23,231 bases of DNA, from contig JACIWD010000143.1 of assembly GCA_014361165.1 (NCBI GenBank), positions 1-23,231 on the forward strand. Reading direction: 5' to 3'. Position 1 is the first letter of the stretch, and each line of letters opens with the position of its first letter. A program made the position numbers and the translations under genes. The stretch comes from Candidatus Mnemosynella bozhongmuii (lineage in GTDB: Archaea > Halobacteriota > Archaeoglobi > Mnemosynellales > Mnemosynellaceae). Shown one piece after another: positions 14,652 to 22,066 of the stretch. Under the pieces are notes generated by a model. The model was not told the origin of the DNA, searched no databases, and saw only the letters and a list, made by a program, of their open reading frames with translations.

Positions 14652-15361
14652 GGATTCGTGATTATTTCAGAAGACTTCCCCACATCTGGTGTCCGGGATG
14701 CGGGAATGGAACGATAATAAATGCAATGCTCAGAGCGATAGATGAGCTTGGAATTCAGAAGGATGAGGTTGTGGCTGTCTCGGGAATAGGATGCTTTGGA
14801 AGAGCAACAGGATATCTTGATTTTCACACGCTTCACACAACCCACGGAAGAGCTCTTGCATTTGCAACCGGAATTAAGCTGATGAAGCCAGAGATGAATG
14901 TTTTTGTCCTCATGGGAGACGGAGATGCAGCAGCGATCGGTGGAAATCATCTCATTCATGCCGCAAGAAGAGATCTCGATCTCATTTCAATAGTTGCGAA
15001 CAACTCGGTATACGGCATGACCGGAGGGCAGGTCTCTCCAACAACTCCGGAGAGAGCCAGAACCACAACAACTCCGGAAGGATGCAAGGAGAGACCTTTC
15101 GATCTCTGCGAGCTCGTGATGGCGGCAGGAGCCTCCTACGTGGCGAGATGGACAACCGCACATCCCCTTCAGCTGAAATCCTCGATAAAGGAGGCAATCA
15201 ATCACGAGGGCTTCTCCTTCATAGAGGTTCTCTCCCAGTGCCCCACTCAGTTCGGAAGGAGGAACAGAATGGATCACATTCAGATGCTTCGCAAATTTAA
15301 GGAGGAGACCTCTCTGAAAGGAGAGGAGGGTAAAATAAGAATTGGAGTATTCAGGAGGTGA
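14648..15361 (+). CDS. korB: 2-oxoglutarate:ferredoxin oxidoreductase beta (TPP) subunit
   Basis: This 237-residue subunit binds TPP diphosphate and Mg2+. It begins with HIWCPGCGNGTIINAMLRAI, a KorB hallmark, and has HGRALAFATGIKL. The Mg/TPP motif GDGDAAAIGGNHLIHAARR continues to NNSVYGMTGGQVSPTTP. It is short compared with PorB, as is usual for KorB, and lacks extra cysteine clusters beyond the N-terminal Cys of PGCG and a few others. The start is TTG 14648: AGGAGG at 14634-14639 is eight bases upstream, the TTG overlaps the korA stop (TTGA), and no suitable ATG or GTG lies near. KorB pairs with KorA in the catalytic core. Confidence 0.92.
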   Translation: MRIRDYFRRLPHIWCPGCGNGTIINAMLRAIDELGIQKDEVVAVSGIGCFGRATGYLDFHTLHTTHGRALAFATGIKLMKPEMNVFVLMGDGDAAAIGGNHLIHAARRDLDLISIVANNSVYGMTGGQVSPTTPERARTTTTPEGCKERPFDLCELVMAAGASYVARWTTAHPLQLKSSIKEAINHEGFSFIEVLSQCPTQFGRRNRMDHIQMLRKFKEETSLKGEEGKIRIGVFRR

Positions 15362-15367
15362 AGGATT

Positions 15368-15907
15368 TTGAAATATGAAATCATCCTGAGCGGAAAGGGT
15401 GGACAGGGTCTGATACTTGCGGGAATCATCCTCGCGGAAGCTGCAGCAATTTATGAGGGACTTCATGTTGTCCAGACTCAATCCTACGGTCCCGAGGCCC
15501 GTGGAGGAGCAAGCAAGTCAGAAGTCATCATAAGCGATGAACCAATCGACTTCCCGAAGGTCACATCCGCTGATATCGTGGTTGCTCTCTCTCAGGAAGC
15601 CTGCGACAGCTATGCCGGAATGCTGAAGAAGGGAGGAATCCTGATTGTTGATGAGGATGAGGTGAAGAGAGTTCCGGAAGTTGAGGGAAAGGTCTACAGA
15701 ATTCCGTTCACGAGAATGGCGGTTGAGGAAATTGGAAGGGCAATTGTCACAAACATCGTGACCCTCGGAGCTCTCATTGGACTGACGAAAATACTCTCTC
15801 CGGAAAGCGTGATGAAGGCTATAGAGAACAGAACGCCGAAAGGAACAGAAGAAATGAACAGAAAAGCGTTTGAAGTTGGATTGAGAGCTGCGAAGGGATT
15901 GGCATGA
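15368..15907 (+). CDS. korC: 2-oxoglutarate:ferredoxin oxidoreductase gamma subunit
   Basis: This 179-residue gamma subunit of the 2-oxoacid oxidoreductase family shows the opening LSGKGGQGLILAGIILAEAAA, the CoA-contact style segment QTQSYGPEARGGASKSEVIIS, and YRIPFTRMAVEEIGRAIVTNIVTLGALIGLT. It completes the D-A-B-C set. Like korB it starts with TTG (15368), supported by AGGAGGTGA centred about ten bases upstream, which itself contains the korB stop. Its stop overlaps the sucC start as ATGA. Two successive TTG starts with strong ribosome sites suggest tuned subunit synthesis, which is inference. Confidence 0.92.
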   Translation: MKYEIILSGKGGQGLILAGIILAEAAAIYEGLHVVQTQSYGPEARGGASKSEVIISDEPIDFPKVTSADIVVALSQEACDSYAGMLKKGGILIVDEDEVKRVPEVEGKVYRIPFTRMAVEEIGRAIVTNIVTLGALIGLTKILSPESVMKAIENRTPKGTEEMNRKAFEVGLRAAKGLA

Positions 15908-16977
15908 GGCTTTATGAATATCAGGGAAAGGAAATCCTGAAGGCTCACGGAATACCCGTTCCCGAGGGCTGCGTGGTCTCCTCTCCTGAGGAGGCCCAGG
16001 AAGTCGCAAGAAGACTTGGAGAGGTCGCTCTGAAGGTTCAGATTCTGAGCGGAGGTAGAGGTAAAGCTGGAGGAGTTCTGTTTGCATCCTCTCCAGAGGA
16101 GGCAAGAGAGAAGGCGGAAAAGCTTCTCTCATCAGAAATTCACGGTTACAGGGTTGAGCGACTTCTCGTTGAGAGGAAGCTGAAAATAGAGAAGGAGCTG
16201 TATCTCGGAGTCATCGTGGATAGAGCTGAGAGAAAGCCAGCTGTGATAGCGAGTCCGAAGGGTGGAGTCGATATTGAGTCTGTCCCCAAGGAGGAGATTC
16301 TGATCAGACATGTGAGCCCGAACAGAGGTCTCAGGAAGGAGGATGTTGAGGAGCTTGCATCATTTCTCGAGCTGGAGGAGAAGTGGATAATAGAGAGGGT
16401 ATACGAGATATTCGAGAAATATGACATGCAGTTGCTTGAAATCAATCCGCTGATTTACGATGGAAAACGCTACATTGCAGCGGATGCAAGGATGATAATC
16501 GATGATAACGCTCTTTTCCGCCAGAACTTCGAGATAAATTATGAGGAGATGAACGAGAGGGAGAGGCTCGCAAGAGAGAAGGGAATAGCCTATGTTGAGC
16601 TCGATGGCGATATAGGAATCATCGGAAACGGTGCAGGTCTTGTCATGGCAACAATGGATCTGGTGAAACTTAAGGGAGGAGAACCCGCGGATTTCTGCGA
16701 CCTCGGCGGAGGTGCAGATAGGGAGAGGGTGAGAGAAGCCATAAAAATTGTTCTGCAACATCCAAAGGTCAGGAAACTTCTCATAAACATTCTCGGAGGA
16801 ATAACCAGATGCGATGAAGTTGCCTATGGAATTCTCGAAGCCTCGCCGAAGATTCCAACGGTAATCAGGATGATGGGAACAAGGGAGGAGGAAGGAAGGG
16901 AGATTCTTGAAAAAGCTGGCATAAAGGTTGAGAAAACTCTTGAAGAAGCCGTGGAGAGTGTTGTGAAATGGTCCTGA
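15904..16977 (+). CDS. sucC: Succinyl-CoA synthetase beta subunit
   Basis: This 357-residue subunit supplies the ATP-grasp domain and the beta part of the CoA-ligase active site. Visible are MRLYEYQGKEILKAHGIPVP, the nucleotide-binding QILSGGRGKAGGV, MQLLEINPLI with the Mg-binding Glu/Asn, and the C-terminal ligase-domain segment GDIGIIGNGAGLVMATMDLV followed by ADFCDLGGGA and LINILGGITRCDEVA. It is somewhat shorter than bacterial SucC, as in other archaea. Together with SucD it interconverts succinyl-CoA, NDP and phosphate with succinate, NTP and CoA. ADP or GDP preference is not readable. Its position directly after korC indicates that the operon makes succinyl-CoA and draws energy from it. 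Confidence 0.95.
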   Translation: MRLYEYQGKEILKAHGIPVPEGCVVSSPEEAQEVARRLGEVALKVQILSGGRGKAGGVLFASSPEEAREKAEKLLSSEIHGYRVERLLVERKLKIEKELYLGVIVDRAERKPAVIASPKGGVDIESVPKEEILIRHVSPNRGLRKEDVEELASFLELEEKWIIERVYEIFEKYDMQLLEINPLIYDGKRYIAADARMIIDDNALFRQNFEINYEEMNERERLAREKGIAYVELDGDIGIIGNGAGLVMATMDLVKLKGGEPADFCDLGGGADRERVREAIKIVLQHPKVRKLLINILGGITRCDEVAYGILEASPKIPTVIRMMGTREEEGREILEKAGIKVEKTLEEAVESVVKWS

Positions 16978-17837
16978 TTGATGAGAACACAAGGGTTATT
17001 GTTCAGGGAATAACCGGAAAGCAGGGAAGGTTTCACACAGAGCAGATGCTGAAATACGGGACAAAAATAGTTGCAGGAGTCACACCGGGAAAGAAGGGTG
17101 AGGAGGTTCACGGAGTCCCTGTTTTCAATTCGATTGAGGAGGCTCTCAAAGAACAGGATGCAGACGCATCAATAATATTCGTTCCTGCCAGATACGCAAA
17201 GGATGCGGTGATCGAAGCAATAGAGTTCTCGATGAATCCGATTGTTGTTATAACCGAGGGAATTCCGGTGCATGATACGATGAAATTTGTTGAGAGGGCT
17301 CTCGATAGAGGTCTCAGAATCATAGGTCCGAATACACCGGGAATTATCGCACCCGGGAAATGCAAAATAGGAATAATGCCCTCGCAGGTTTTCAAAGAGG
17401 GAAGAATTGCAGTCCTTTCAAGAAGCGGAACTCTGACATATGAGATTGCACACAGCCTGAGCTCAAGGAATCTCGGCCAGTCAGTATGCATCGGAATAGG
17501 CGGAGATCCCGTCATAGGAACCGATTTCGTGGACCTTCTTCCGCTCATCGAGGAGGATGAGGAAACTGATGCTGTCGTTCTCATAGGCGAAATTGGAGGA
17601 AATGCAGAAGAGAGAGCCTCCGAGATAATAGAGAAGATGAGGAAGCCGGTTGTTGGTTACATTGCAGGAATCTCGGCACCTCCCGGGAAGAAGATGGGCC
17701 ATGCAGGGGCAATAATAGAGAGAGGAGGAGACGCTCTCTCTAAGCAGAGAGCACTTGAAGAGGCTGGAGCCAGGGTTGCGAGAACTCCATCGGAAATTTC
17801 AAATATGTTGGCTGAGATACTCCGAGCGAATGGTTGA
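16968..17837 (+). CDS. sucD: Succinyl-CoA synthetase alpha subunit
   Basis: This 289-residue alpha subunit has the CoA-binding Rossmann domain (VIVQGITGKQGRFHTEQML, GVTPGKKG, GPNTPGIIAPG) and the ligase domain with SRSGTLTYEIA, GIGGDPVIGTDF and the phosphorylated histidine H245 in GKKMGHAGAII. All expected elements are present and length fits the family. The ATG at 16968 lies inside the end of sucC (10-base overlap), so the subunits are translationally coupled for equal production. It ends overlapping the next gene by eight bases. Confidence 0.96.
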   Translation: MVLIDENTRVIVQGITGKQGRFHTEQMLKYGTKIVAGVTPGKKGEEVHGVPVFNSIEEALKEQDADASIIFVPARYAKDAVIEAIEFSMNPIVVITEGIPVHDTMKFVERALDRGLRIIGPNTPGIIAPGKCKIGIMPSQVFKEGRIAVLSRSGTLTYEIAHSLSSRNLGQSVCIGIGGDPVIGTDFVDLLPLIEEDEETDAVVLIGEIGGNAEERASEIIEKMRKPVVGYIAGISAPPGKKMGHAGAIIERGGDALSKQRALEEAGARVARTPSEISNMLAEILRANG

Positions 17838-18516
17838 GAACTGGACAGAATATCTGCCCTATAAAACTCCGATGCTCAGAATCCTCCAGGAACTCTCCTC
17901 AATTTATTCAGCAGGAGAGCGGTTTGTAATAATCGGTGGCTTTTCCTTGCTTGTGAACTGCTATCTGAAATTCCCCTGTCTGTGGGACATTGATATTCTC
18001 GTTCCCTCCCGGGACAATCTCAGAGGGATTGTTGAGAGACTTCCCTTTGAGATGCACATAACCGGAGAGATGAGTGATGTTGATTTCTCAGCTCTCAGCT
18101 CTCTGCTCAGAGTTGAAAATCACTGGATAAACGTTGATGTTCTTTCGAAAGACCTCTTCCCCTTTTATGAGAGAACAAAGATTATCCTCGAGAAATCTAT
18201 CGATGGCTTCACTCTCAGAATCCCGGTTGGGCACCCCTATGCTGTCCTCACAGACAAGGTTCTTACCTCGAGATTCGGAGATGCTCTTGAGGCTGAAGAC
18301 CCTTTTGTTTACGATGTCAGGCATGTTGGAGCAATACTCATGAAGGATGCTGATAAGGAGGAACTCTGGAGATTTCTCGATGAGAATCTCTCGGGTGAGG
18401 TCAGAAAGAGATTTTTTGAGAGGCTGAGAAAGTTTGCAGAGCTCTCTGGACTCGGTTATGTCGATGAAGAGGTAAAGGAAAAAGTGTTAAGAAGGCTTGA
18501 GAAAATTTATTTCTGA
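17830..18516 (+). CDS. Nucleotidyltransferase-fold protein (AbiEii/DUF6036-like)
   Basis: This 228-residue protein has the three acidic positions of the Pol-beta nucleotidyltransferase fold. GGFS is at 36-39, D53 and D55 are in LWDIDILV, and D103 is in INVDVL. A later segment (KVLTSRFGDA followed by DPFVYDVRHVGAIL) recalls the K...R..KD..D stretch of AbiEii/DUF6036-type proteins. An intact triad suggests catalytic activity, with unknown substrate. Proteins of this group can be the toxin half of type IV toxin-antitoxin pairs, but no AbiEi-like antitoxin is adjacent: the gene is wedged between sucD (ATGGTTGA overlap) and an MFS gene (TGATG overlap). I chose ATG 17830; an in-frame ATG 75 bases upstream lies deep inside sucD. 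Its presence in a central-carbon operon is unexplained. Confidence 0.7.
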   Translation: MVENWTEYLPYKTPMLRILQELSSIYSAGERFVIIGGFSLLVNCYLKFPCLWDIDILVPSRDNLRGIVERLPFEMHITGEMSDVDFSALSSLLRVENHWINVDVLSKDLFPFYERTKIILEKSIDGFTLRIPVGHPYAVLTDKVLTSRFGDALEAEDPFVYDVRHVGAILMKDADKEELWRFLDENLSGEVRKRFFERLRKFAELSGLGYVDEEVKEKVLRRLEKIYF

Positions 18517-19763
18517 TGCATCACGATTCGCTCAAAGGCCGCTGGCTAATCTTCTCAATTCTCGCATCCCTCTACTTCTTTGTTTACTTCTTCAGAACCT
18601 CTCCTGCTGTTATAGCAAGTGACCTCATGGAGGAGTTCTCTGCAGGAGCGGCGATAATAGGATTGATGTCCTCCACATACTTCTATTCCTATGCGGCTGC
18701 TCAGCTTCCGGTTGGAGTTCTTGCTGATACAATTGGCTCAAAGAAAACCGTGGGTTTGTTCGCATCCATCACCCTTCTCGGAACTCTGATATTTGCCCTC
18801 TCACCAGATGTAACATTTCTGAGCATTGGAAGAGCCCTTATTGGGTTCGGTGGAGGAGGAATTTTCGTTCCAACTCAGAGGATTCTGACAAGATGGTTCC
18901 GAACAGAGGAGTTCGCAAGGATGAACGGGCTTCTGATATCCATAGGCACTCTCGGAGCTCTTGTTTCTTCAGCCCCTCTTGCCCTTCTCGTCTCCATCAC
19001 GGGATGGAGAAATTCCTTTCTGATAGTTTCCACAATCATCTTTCTGCTCATCCTCCTCAACTTCTCTTTCGTAAGGGATGACCCTCCAGCTCCACTTCAT
19101 CCACAAAGTTCTGTGAGAAGGGAGAGAGTTTCTGAATCCCTCAGGAAGGTTCTCAGGAACAGAAATTTCAGAGTTCTCTTCATGACCTCGATGATAACCT
19201 ACGGAGTCATGATGGGATTTCAGGGTCTCTGCGGAGTGAACTTCTTCATCGATGTCTACGGAATTGAGAAGGAGCAGGGAGCAATGATAATCATGATGAT
19301 AAGCATCGGAGTGATATTTGGCTCGCCTCTTGGAGGAACTCTCTCCGATAAACTTGGAAGAAGAAAAATAATTTACCAGCTTGCTCTTTTGGGAATGATT
19401 CTCAGCTGGATTCCATTCTCAGTTCTTTTTGGAAGAGCTCCTCTATTTCTCTACTATCCTCTCTGTTTCCTTTTCGGATTTTTCAATGGTGTGGCGGTTA
19501 TTTTTCAGACAATCGGAAAGGAGAGCTTCCCGAAAGATAACATTGCAACAGGCCTCGCAACCCTGAACATGGCAGCCTTCATTGGAGCTGCCCTTCTTCA
19601 GGGAATCACGGGATATCTCATAGAGCTTGGAGGTCGTTTAAACGGAGGCTACTCGCCTCAGGGTTATCAGATCACATTCCTCTTCTATCTTGCGGTTCTC
19701 TCCATAGTCTTCATCCTCTCCTTTTTTGTCGTTGAAACTCGGAGGTCTCAGGTGCCTCTGTGA
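18516..19763 (+). CDS. Major facilitator superfamily transporter
   Basis: This 415-residue membrane protein has about twelve hydrophobic segments in two six-helix halves joined by a basic loop (about residues 185-215). TM1 contains YFFVYFFRTSPAVIASDLM. The loop between TM2 and TM3 has the MFS signature GVLADTIGSKKTV, and the second half repeats it as GGTLSDKLGRRKI. The FRTSPAVI motif in TM1 is found in organic-anion or nutrient MFS carriers, but I cannot name the substrate. It is the last gene of the kor-suc operon, overlapping the nucleotidyltransferase stop as TGATG. Transport of a dicarboxylate or hydroxyacid would fit the context; that is inference only. Confidence 0.85.
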   Translation: MHHDSLKGRWLIFSILASLYFFVYFFRTSPAVIASDLMEEFSAGAAIIGLMSSTYFYSYAAAQLPVGVLADTIGSKKTVGLFASITLLGTLIFALSPDVTFLSIGRALIGFGGGGIFVPTQRILTRWFRTEEFARMNGLLISIGTLGALVSSAPLALLVSITGWRNSFLIVSTIIFLLILLNFSFVRDDPPAPLHPQSSVRRERVSESLRKVLRNRNFRVLFMTSMITYGVMMGFQGLCGVNFFIDVYGIEKEQGAMIIMMISIGVIFGSPLGGTLSDKLGRRKIIYQLALLGMILSWIPFSVLFGRAPLFLYYPLCFLFGFFNGVAVIFQTIGKESFPKDNIATGLATLNMAAFIGAALLQGITGYLIELGGRLNGGYSPQGYQITFLFYLAVLSIVFILSFFVVETRRSQVPL

Positions 19764-19780
19764 AAAAACTTTTTTAGTTT
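19764..19780 (+). promoter_or_regulatory. A/T-rich junction: T-tract after the kor operon and TATA element for the next operon
   Basis: An A-tract, C and six Ts (19763-19775) followed by AGTTT directly follow the MFS stop. The T-run could terminate the upstream transcript. ACTTTTTTAG is also suitably placed as a TATA element: transcription would start near 19799, making the ATG at 19802 leaderless or nearly so. Confidence 0.4.
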
Positions 19781-19801
19781 CTGGTTCAAAGAAAACCATT
19801 G

Positions 19802-20440
19802 ATGTCTGAAGTTGTGAAGCTCAGGTGGTTTGGACATGCCTGCTTCAGAATCTCCGGTGACATAACCGTGGTTATAGATCCGTTTCATGAGAGAGATGTT
19901 GGCTATCCAACTCCGAAAACCCGGGCAGATGTGGTTCTCATCACTCATGACCACTTCGACCACAACAGAGCAGATGTTATCGAAGGTGACTTCAGGATTA
20001 TCAGAACTCCCGGAGTTCATGAGGTCATGGGGGTGACATTCAGGGGAATCCCGAGCTATCACGACAGCTCTCGCGGAAGGCTCAGAGGAGAGAACACAAT
20101 CTATGTCTTCGAGATGAACGGCATAAAATTCTGTCATCTGGGAGACCTCGGTGAAAGGCTGAGCGATGAAAAAATAGAGGAGATAGGCGATGTGGATGTT
20201 CTGATGATTCCTGTTGGAGGTCATTTCACAATAGGGCCCGAGGAGGCATCAGAGCTCGTGGAAAGGATGTCTCCGAGAGTGACAGTTCCGATGCATTACA
20301 AGACTCCGGTCATAGATTTCCCGATAAAGCCCGTGGATGAATTTCTCAGAGGAAAAGAGAACGTCAGAGAGTTCCGCGAGAGTGAGGTTGAGGTAAGGCT
20401 TCCAGAAAGACCGGAGATCTGGGTTCTTCAGTATGGCTGA
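19802..20440 (+). CDS. Metallo-beta-lactamase-fold hydrolase (UPF0173 type)
   Basis: This 212-residue cytoplasmic protein shows the metal-binding pattern HDHFDH (49-54). It also has WFGHACFRI near the N-terminus, a His in GVHEVMG, D in CHLGDLGE, and H in VPMHYKTP, all at family positions. PVGGHFTIGPEEASELVERM is characteristic of the UPF0173 metal-dependent hydrolase family, whose substrates are unknown. I chose ATG 19802, as the codon before it is a weak TTG and the predicted transcript starts about here. It begins an operon with the DUF2209-like gene, hflX and nikR, overlapping the next gene by eight bases. Confidence 0.85.
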   Translation: MSEVVKLRWFGHACFRISGDITVVIDPFHERDVGYPTPKTRADVVLITHDHFDHNRADVIEGDFRIIRTPGVHEVMGVTFRGIPSYHDSSRGRLRGENTIYVFEMNGIKFCHLGDLGERLSDEKIEEIGDVDVLMIPVGGHFTIGPEEASELVERMSPRVTVPMHYKTPVIDFPIKPVDEFLRGKENVREFRESEVEVRLPERPEIWVLQYG

Positions 20441-20819
20441 GAGGCTAATAGCGGTTGACATATCCGGAAGGCATGCAAACGAAAAGGGAGAATATCTGAT
20501 GGTCTGCGCGGCGGTTGAAGCCAAGGTGACCGCTTATTCGATTCTCTCTGTTGAGAAACTCTCAATAAAAAGAAAGCTGCTGGAAAGAGCTCCCGAATTC
20601 TCTGATATAGTTGAGTTCATAAAAGAGACGGTAAACGGGATGAGTGCCGAGGTGATCGTATCCGAAGCTGGAGAGTTTTTCAATGAACCTGAATGGAGAG
20701 TTGAGAGCATTCTGGGAAGAAAGGTCAGATATCTGGAGAGCATTGGAGAGAGAAGACTTCAGCATCTTGCCCATCTCATAACAAATGAGGTCAGAGCACT
20801 TCTTCAGGAGGAATCATGA
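20433..20819 (+). CDS. Archaeal conserved protein, probably DUF2209
   Basis: This 128-residue protein begins ERLIAVDISGRHANEKGEYLMVCAAVEA, an acidic Asp at the end of a first strand followed by a second strand, which resembles an RNase H-like opening. A further block is EVIVSEAGEFFNEPEWRVESILGRKVRYLES. I recall this pattern as DUF2209, an uncharacterised archaeal family, but cannot confirm it here. There is no membrane segment and no cysteine cluster. It overlaps the hydrolase upstream by eight bases and hflX downstream as ATGA, implying coupled synthesis with a ribosome-associated GTPase. Any nucleic-acid function is speculation from the fold-like pattern. Confidence 0.6.
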   Translation: MAERLIAVDISGRHANEKGEYLMVCAAVEAKVTAYSILSVEKLSIKRKLLERAPEFSDIVEFIKETVNGMSAEVIVSEAGEFFNEPEWRVESILGRKVRYLESIGERRLQHLAHLITNEVRALLQEES

Positions 20820-22066
20820 GGGCAGTAATAGTTGCCCGGAAAGAGCCGGGACAGGATATCTCGGAAGATCTGAATGAGATGGTTGCTCTTGCGGAATCAG
20901 CAGGCTATCGGGTGGTATCGATCCTGGTTCAGCAGAGAGGTGTTGACAGGGCATATCAGATAGGTAGAGGGAAACTGAAAGAGCTCAAGAGAATTGTTGA
21001 AGAGAGAAAAGCGGATAAGGTGATATTTCTGAACAAGCTCACTGCATCCCAGATTTACAATCTGACATCCGAGCTAAATGTTGAGGTCATCGACAAGTTC
21101 AATCTCATTCTCGAAATCTTTGCAAAAAATGCCAGAACAAGGAGGGCTCAGCTTCAGGTTGAGCTTGCAAAACTTATTTACGAGCTTCCGAGGGCAAGAA
21201 GAATGGTCTCCCTCATGAAAAGGGGTGAGAGGCCCGGATTCAAGAGCCTTGGAAGATATTATGACCTCTACGAGAGGGACATAAGAAGAAGAATTCAGGA
21301 GATTAAGAGAGAGCTCTCTTCCGGAGAGAAGGTTCTTGAAAATATAAGGAGGAGGAGAAAAGAAGAGGGCTACCTCGTGACCCTCGCCGGATACACGAAT
21401 GCGGGAAAGAGCACGCTCATGAGAAGGCTGACCTCAAAGGCTGTCGTCTCCGATGACAGGCTCTTCACAACTCTCTCTCCCTCAACTTCGGAGCTCAGAG
21501 TTAACGGGAGAAGAGTTTTCATAACCGATACCGTTGGCTTCATAAAGGATCTCCCGCCCTGGATGGTTGCAGCCTTCAGATCAACGATGGAGGAAATCTT
21601 CTCCTCAGATCTCATCCTCCTCGTTGTGGATGCCTCTGAAGATGTCGAGAGCATGAGAAGAAAACTGAAAACATCGCATGAGATTCTCCACGAAAATAAC
21701 TTCTCAGGTGCTCTGATAACAGTGATGAACAAGGTGGATAAGATCAGCAAGAGAGAGCTGGAGGAGAGGGTTAACAGGCTTGAAAATCTTCTGCACAATA
21801 CTGTTTTTGTCTCAGCTGTCACCGGAGAGGGAATTCCGGAGCTTCTTGAGAAAATATCGGAGGAGCTTCCGAAATGGAGACACTATGAGCTCAGACTTCC
21901 AATGAGCTCTGAGGGACTGAGAATTCTTCACGAACTTTATGAGGAGTCAAGGGTTCTGAAGGTGAGCTTCGGCAGCTCCATTTTTGTGAGAGTTGAGGCG
22001 AGAAGCGATTTGATTAATAAGATGGAATCCAGAAAAGATATTGAGGTGCTGGAATATGGAGCGTAG
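20816..22066 (+). CDS. hflX: GTPase HflX
   Basis: This 416-residue protein is a ribosome-binding P-loop GTPase. The N-terminal HflX domain (1-170) shows AYQIGRGKLKEL, TASQIYNL and VIDKFNLILEIFAKNARTR followed by LQVELAKLIYELPRAR. The linker is a basic coiled coil of about 150-185. The GTPase domain has G1 GYTNAGKS (192-199), G3 DTVG (238-241) continuing FIKDLPPWMVAAFRSTMEEI, G4 NKVD (305-308) and G5 SAVTGEG. The domain order and lengths are standard. HflX in bacteria splits stalled or heat-damaged ribosomes; the archaeal role is less clear. It is in an overlapping operon with the DUF2209-like protein (ATGA) and nikR (11-base overlap). Confidence 0.95.
   Translation: MRAVIVARKEPGQDISEDLNEMVALAESAGYRVVSILVQQRGVDRAYQIGRGKLKELKRIVEERKADKVIFLNKLTASQIYNLTSELNVEVIDKFNLILEIFAKNARTRRAQLQVELAKLIYELPRARRMVSLMKRGERPGFKSLGRYYDLYERDIRRRIQEIKRELSSGEKVLENIRRRRKEEGYLVTLAGYTNAGKSTLMRRLTSKAVVSDDRLFTTLSPSTSELRVNGRRVFITDTVGFIKDLPPWMVAAFRSTMEEIFSSDLILLVVDASEDVESMRRKLKTSHEILHENNFSGALITVMNKVDKISKRELEERVNRLENLLHNTVFVSAVTGEGIPELLEKISEELPKWRHYELRLPMSSEGLRILHELYEESRVLKVSFGSSIFVRVEARSDLINKMESRKDIEVLEYGA

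Noticed and set aside
13421..15907. Pyruvate:ferredoxin oxidoreductase instead of Kor
   Set aside because: The GNEA-type alpha N-terminus, short beta subunit with PGCGNGT, gene order D-A-B-C and direct linkage to sucCD all favour 2-oxoglutarate, though substrate is not proven.
14987..16132. Minus-strand open frames of 164 and 204 codons opposite korB, korC and sucC
   Set aside because: They are antisense to genes with full family motifs, have no ribosome sites and give low-complexity Ser/Arg/Leu-rich products.
17830..18516. Type IV toxin-antitoxin pair
   Set aside because: Only the nucleotidyltransferase-like half is present; neighbours are sucD and an MFS carrier, neither resembling an AbiEi-type antitoxin.
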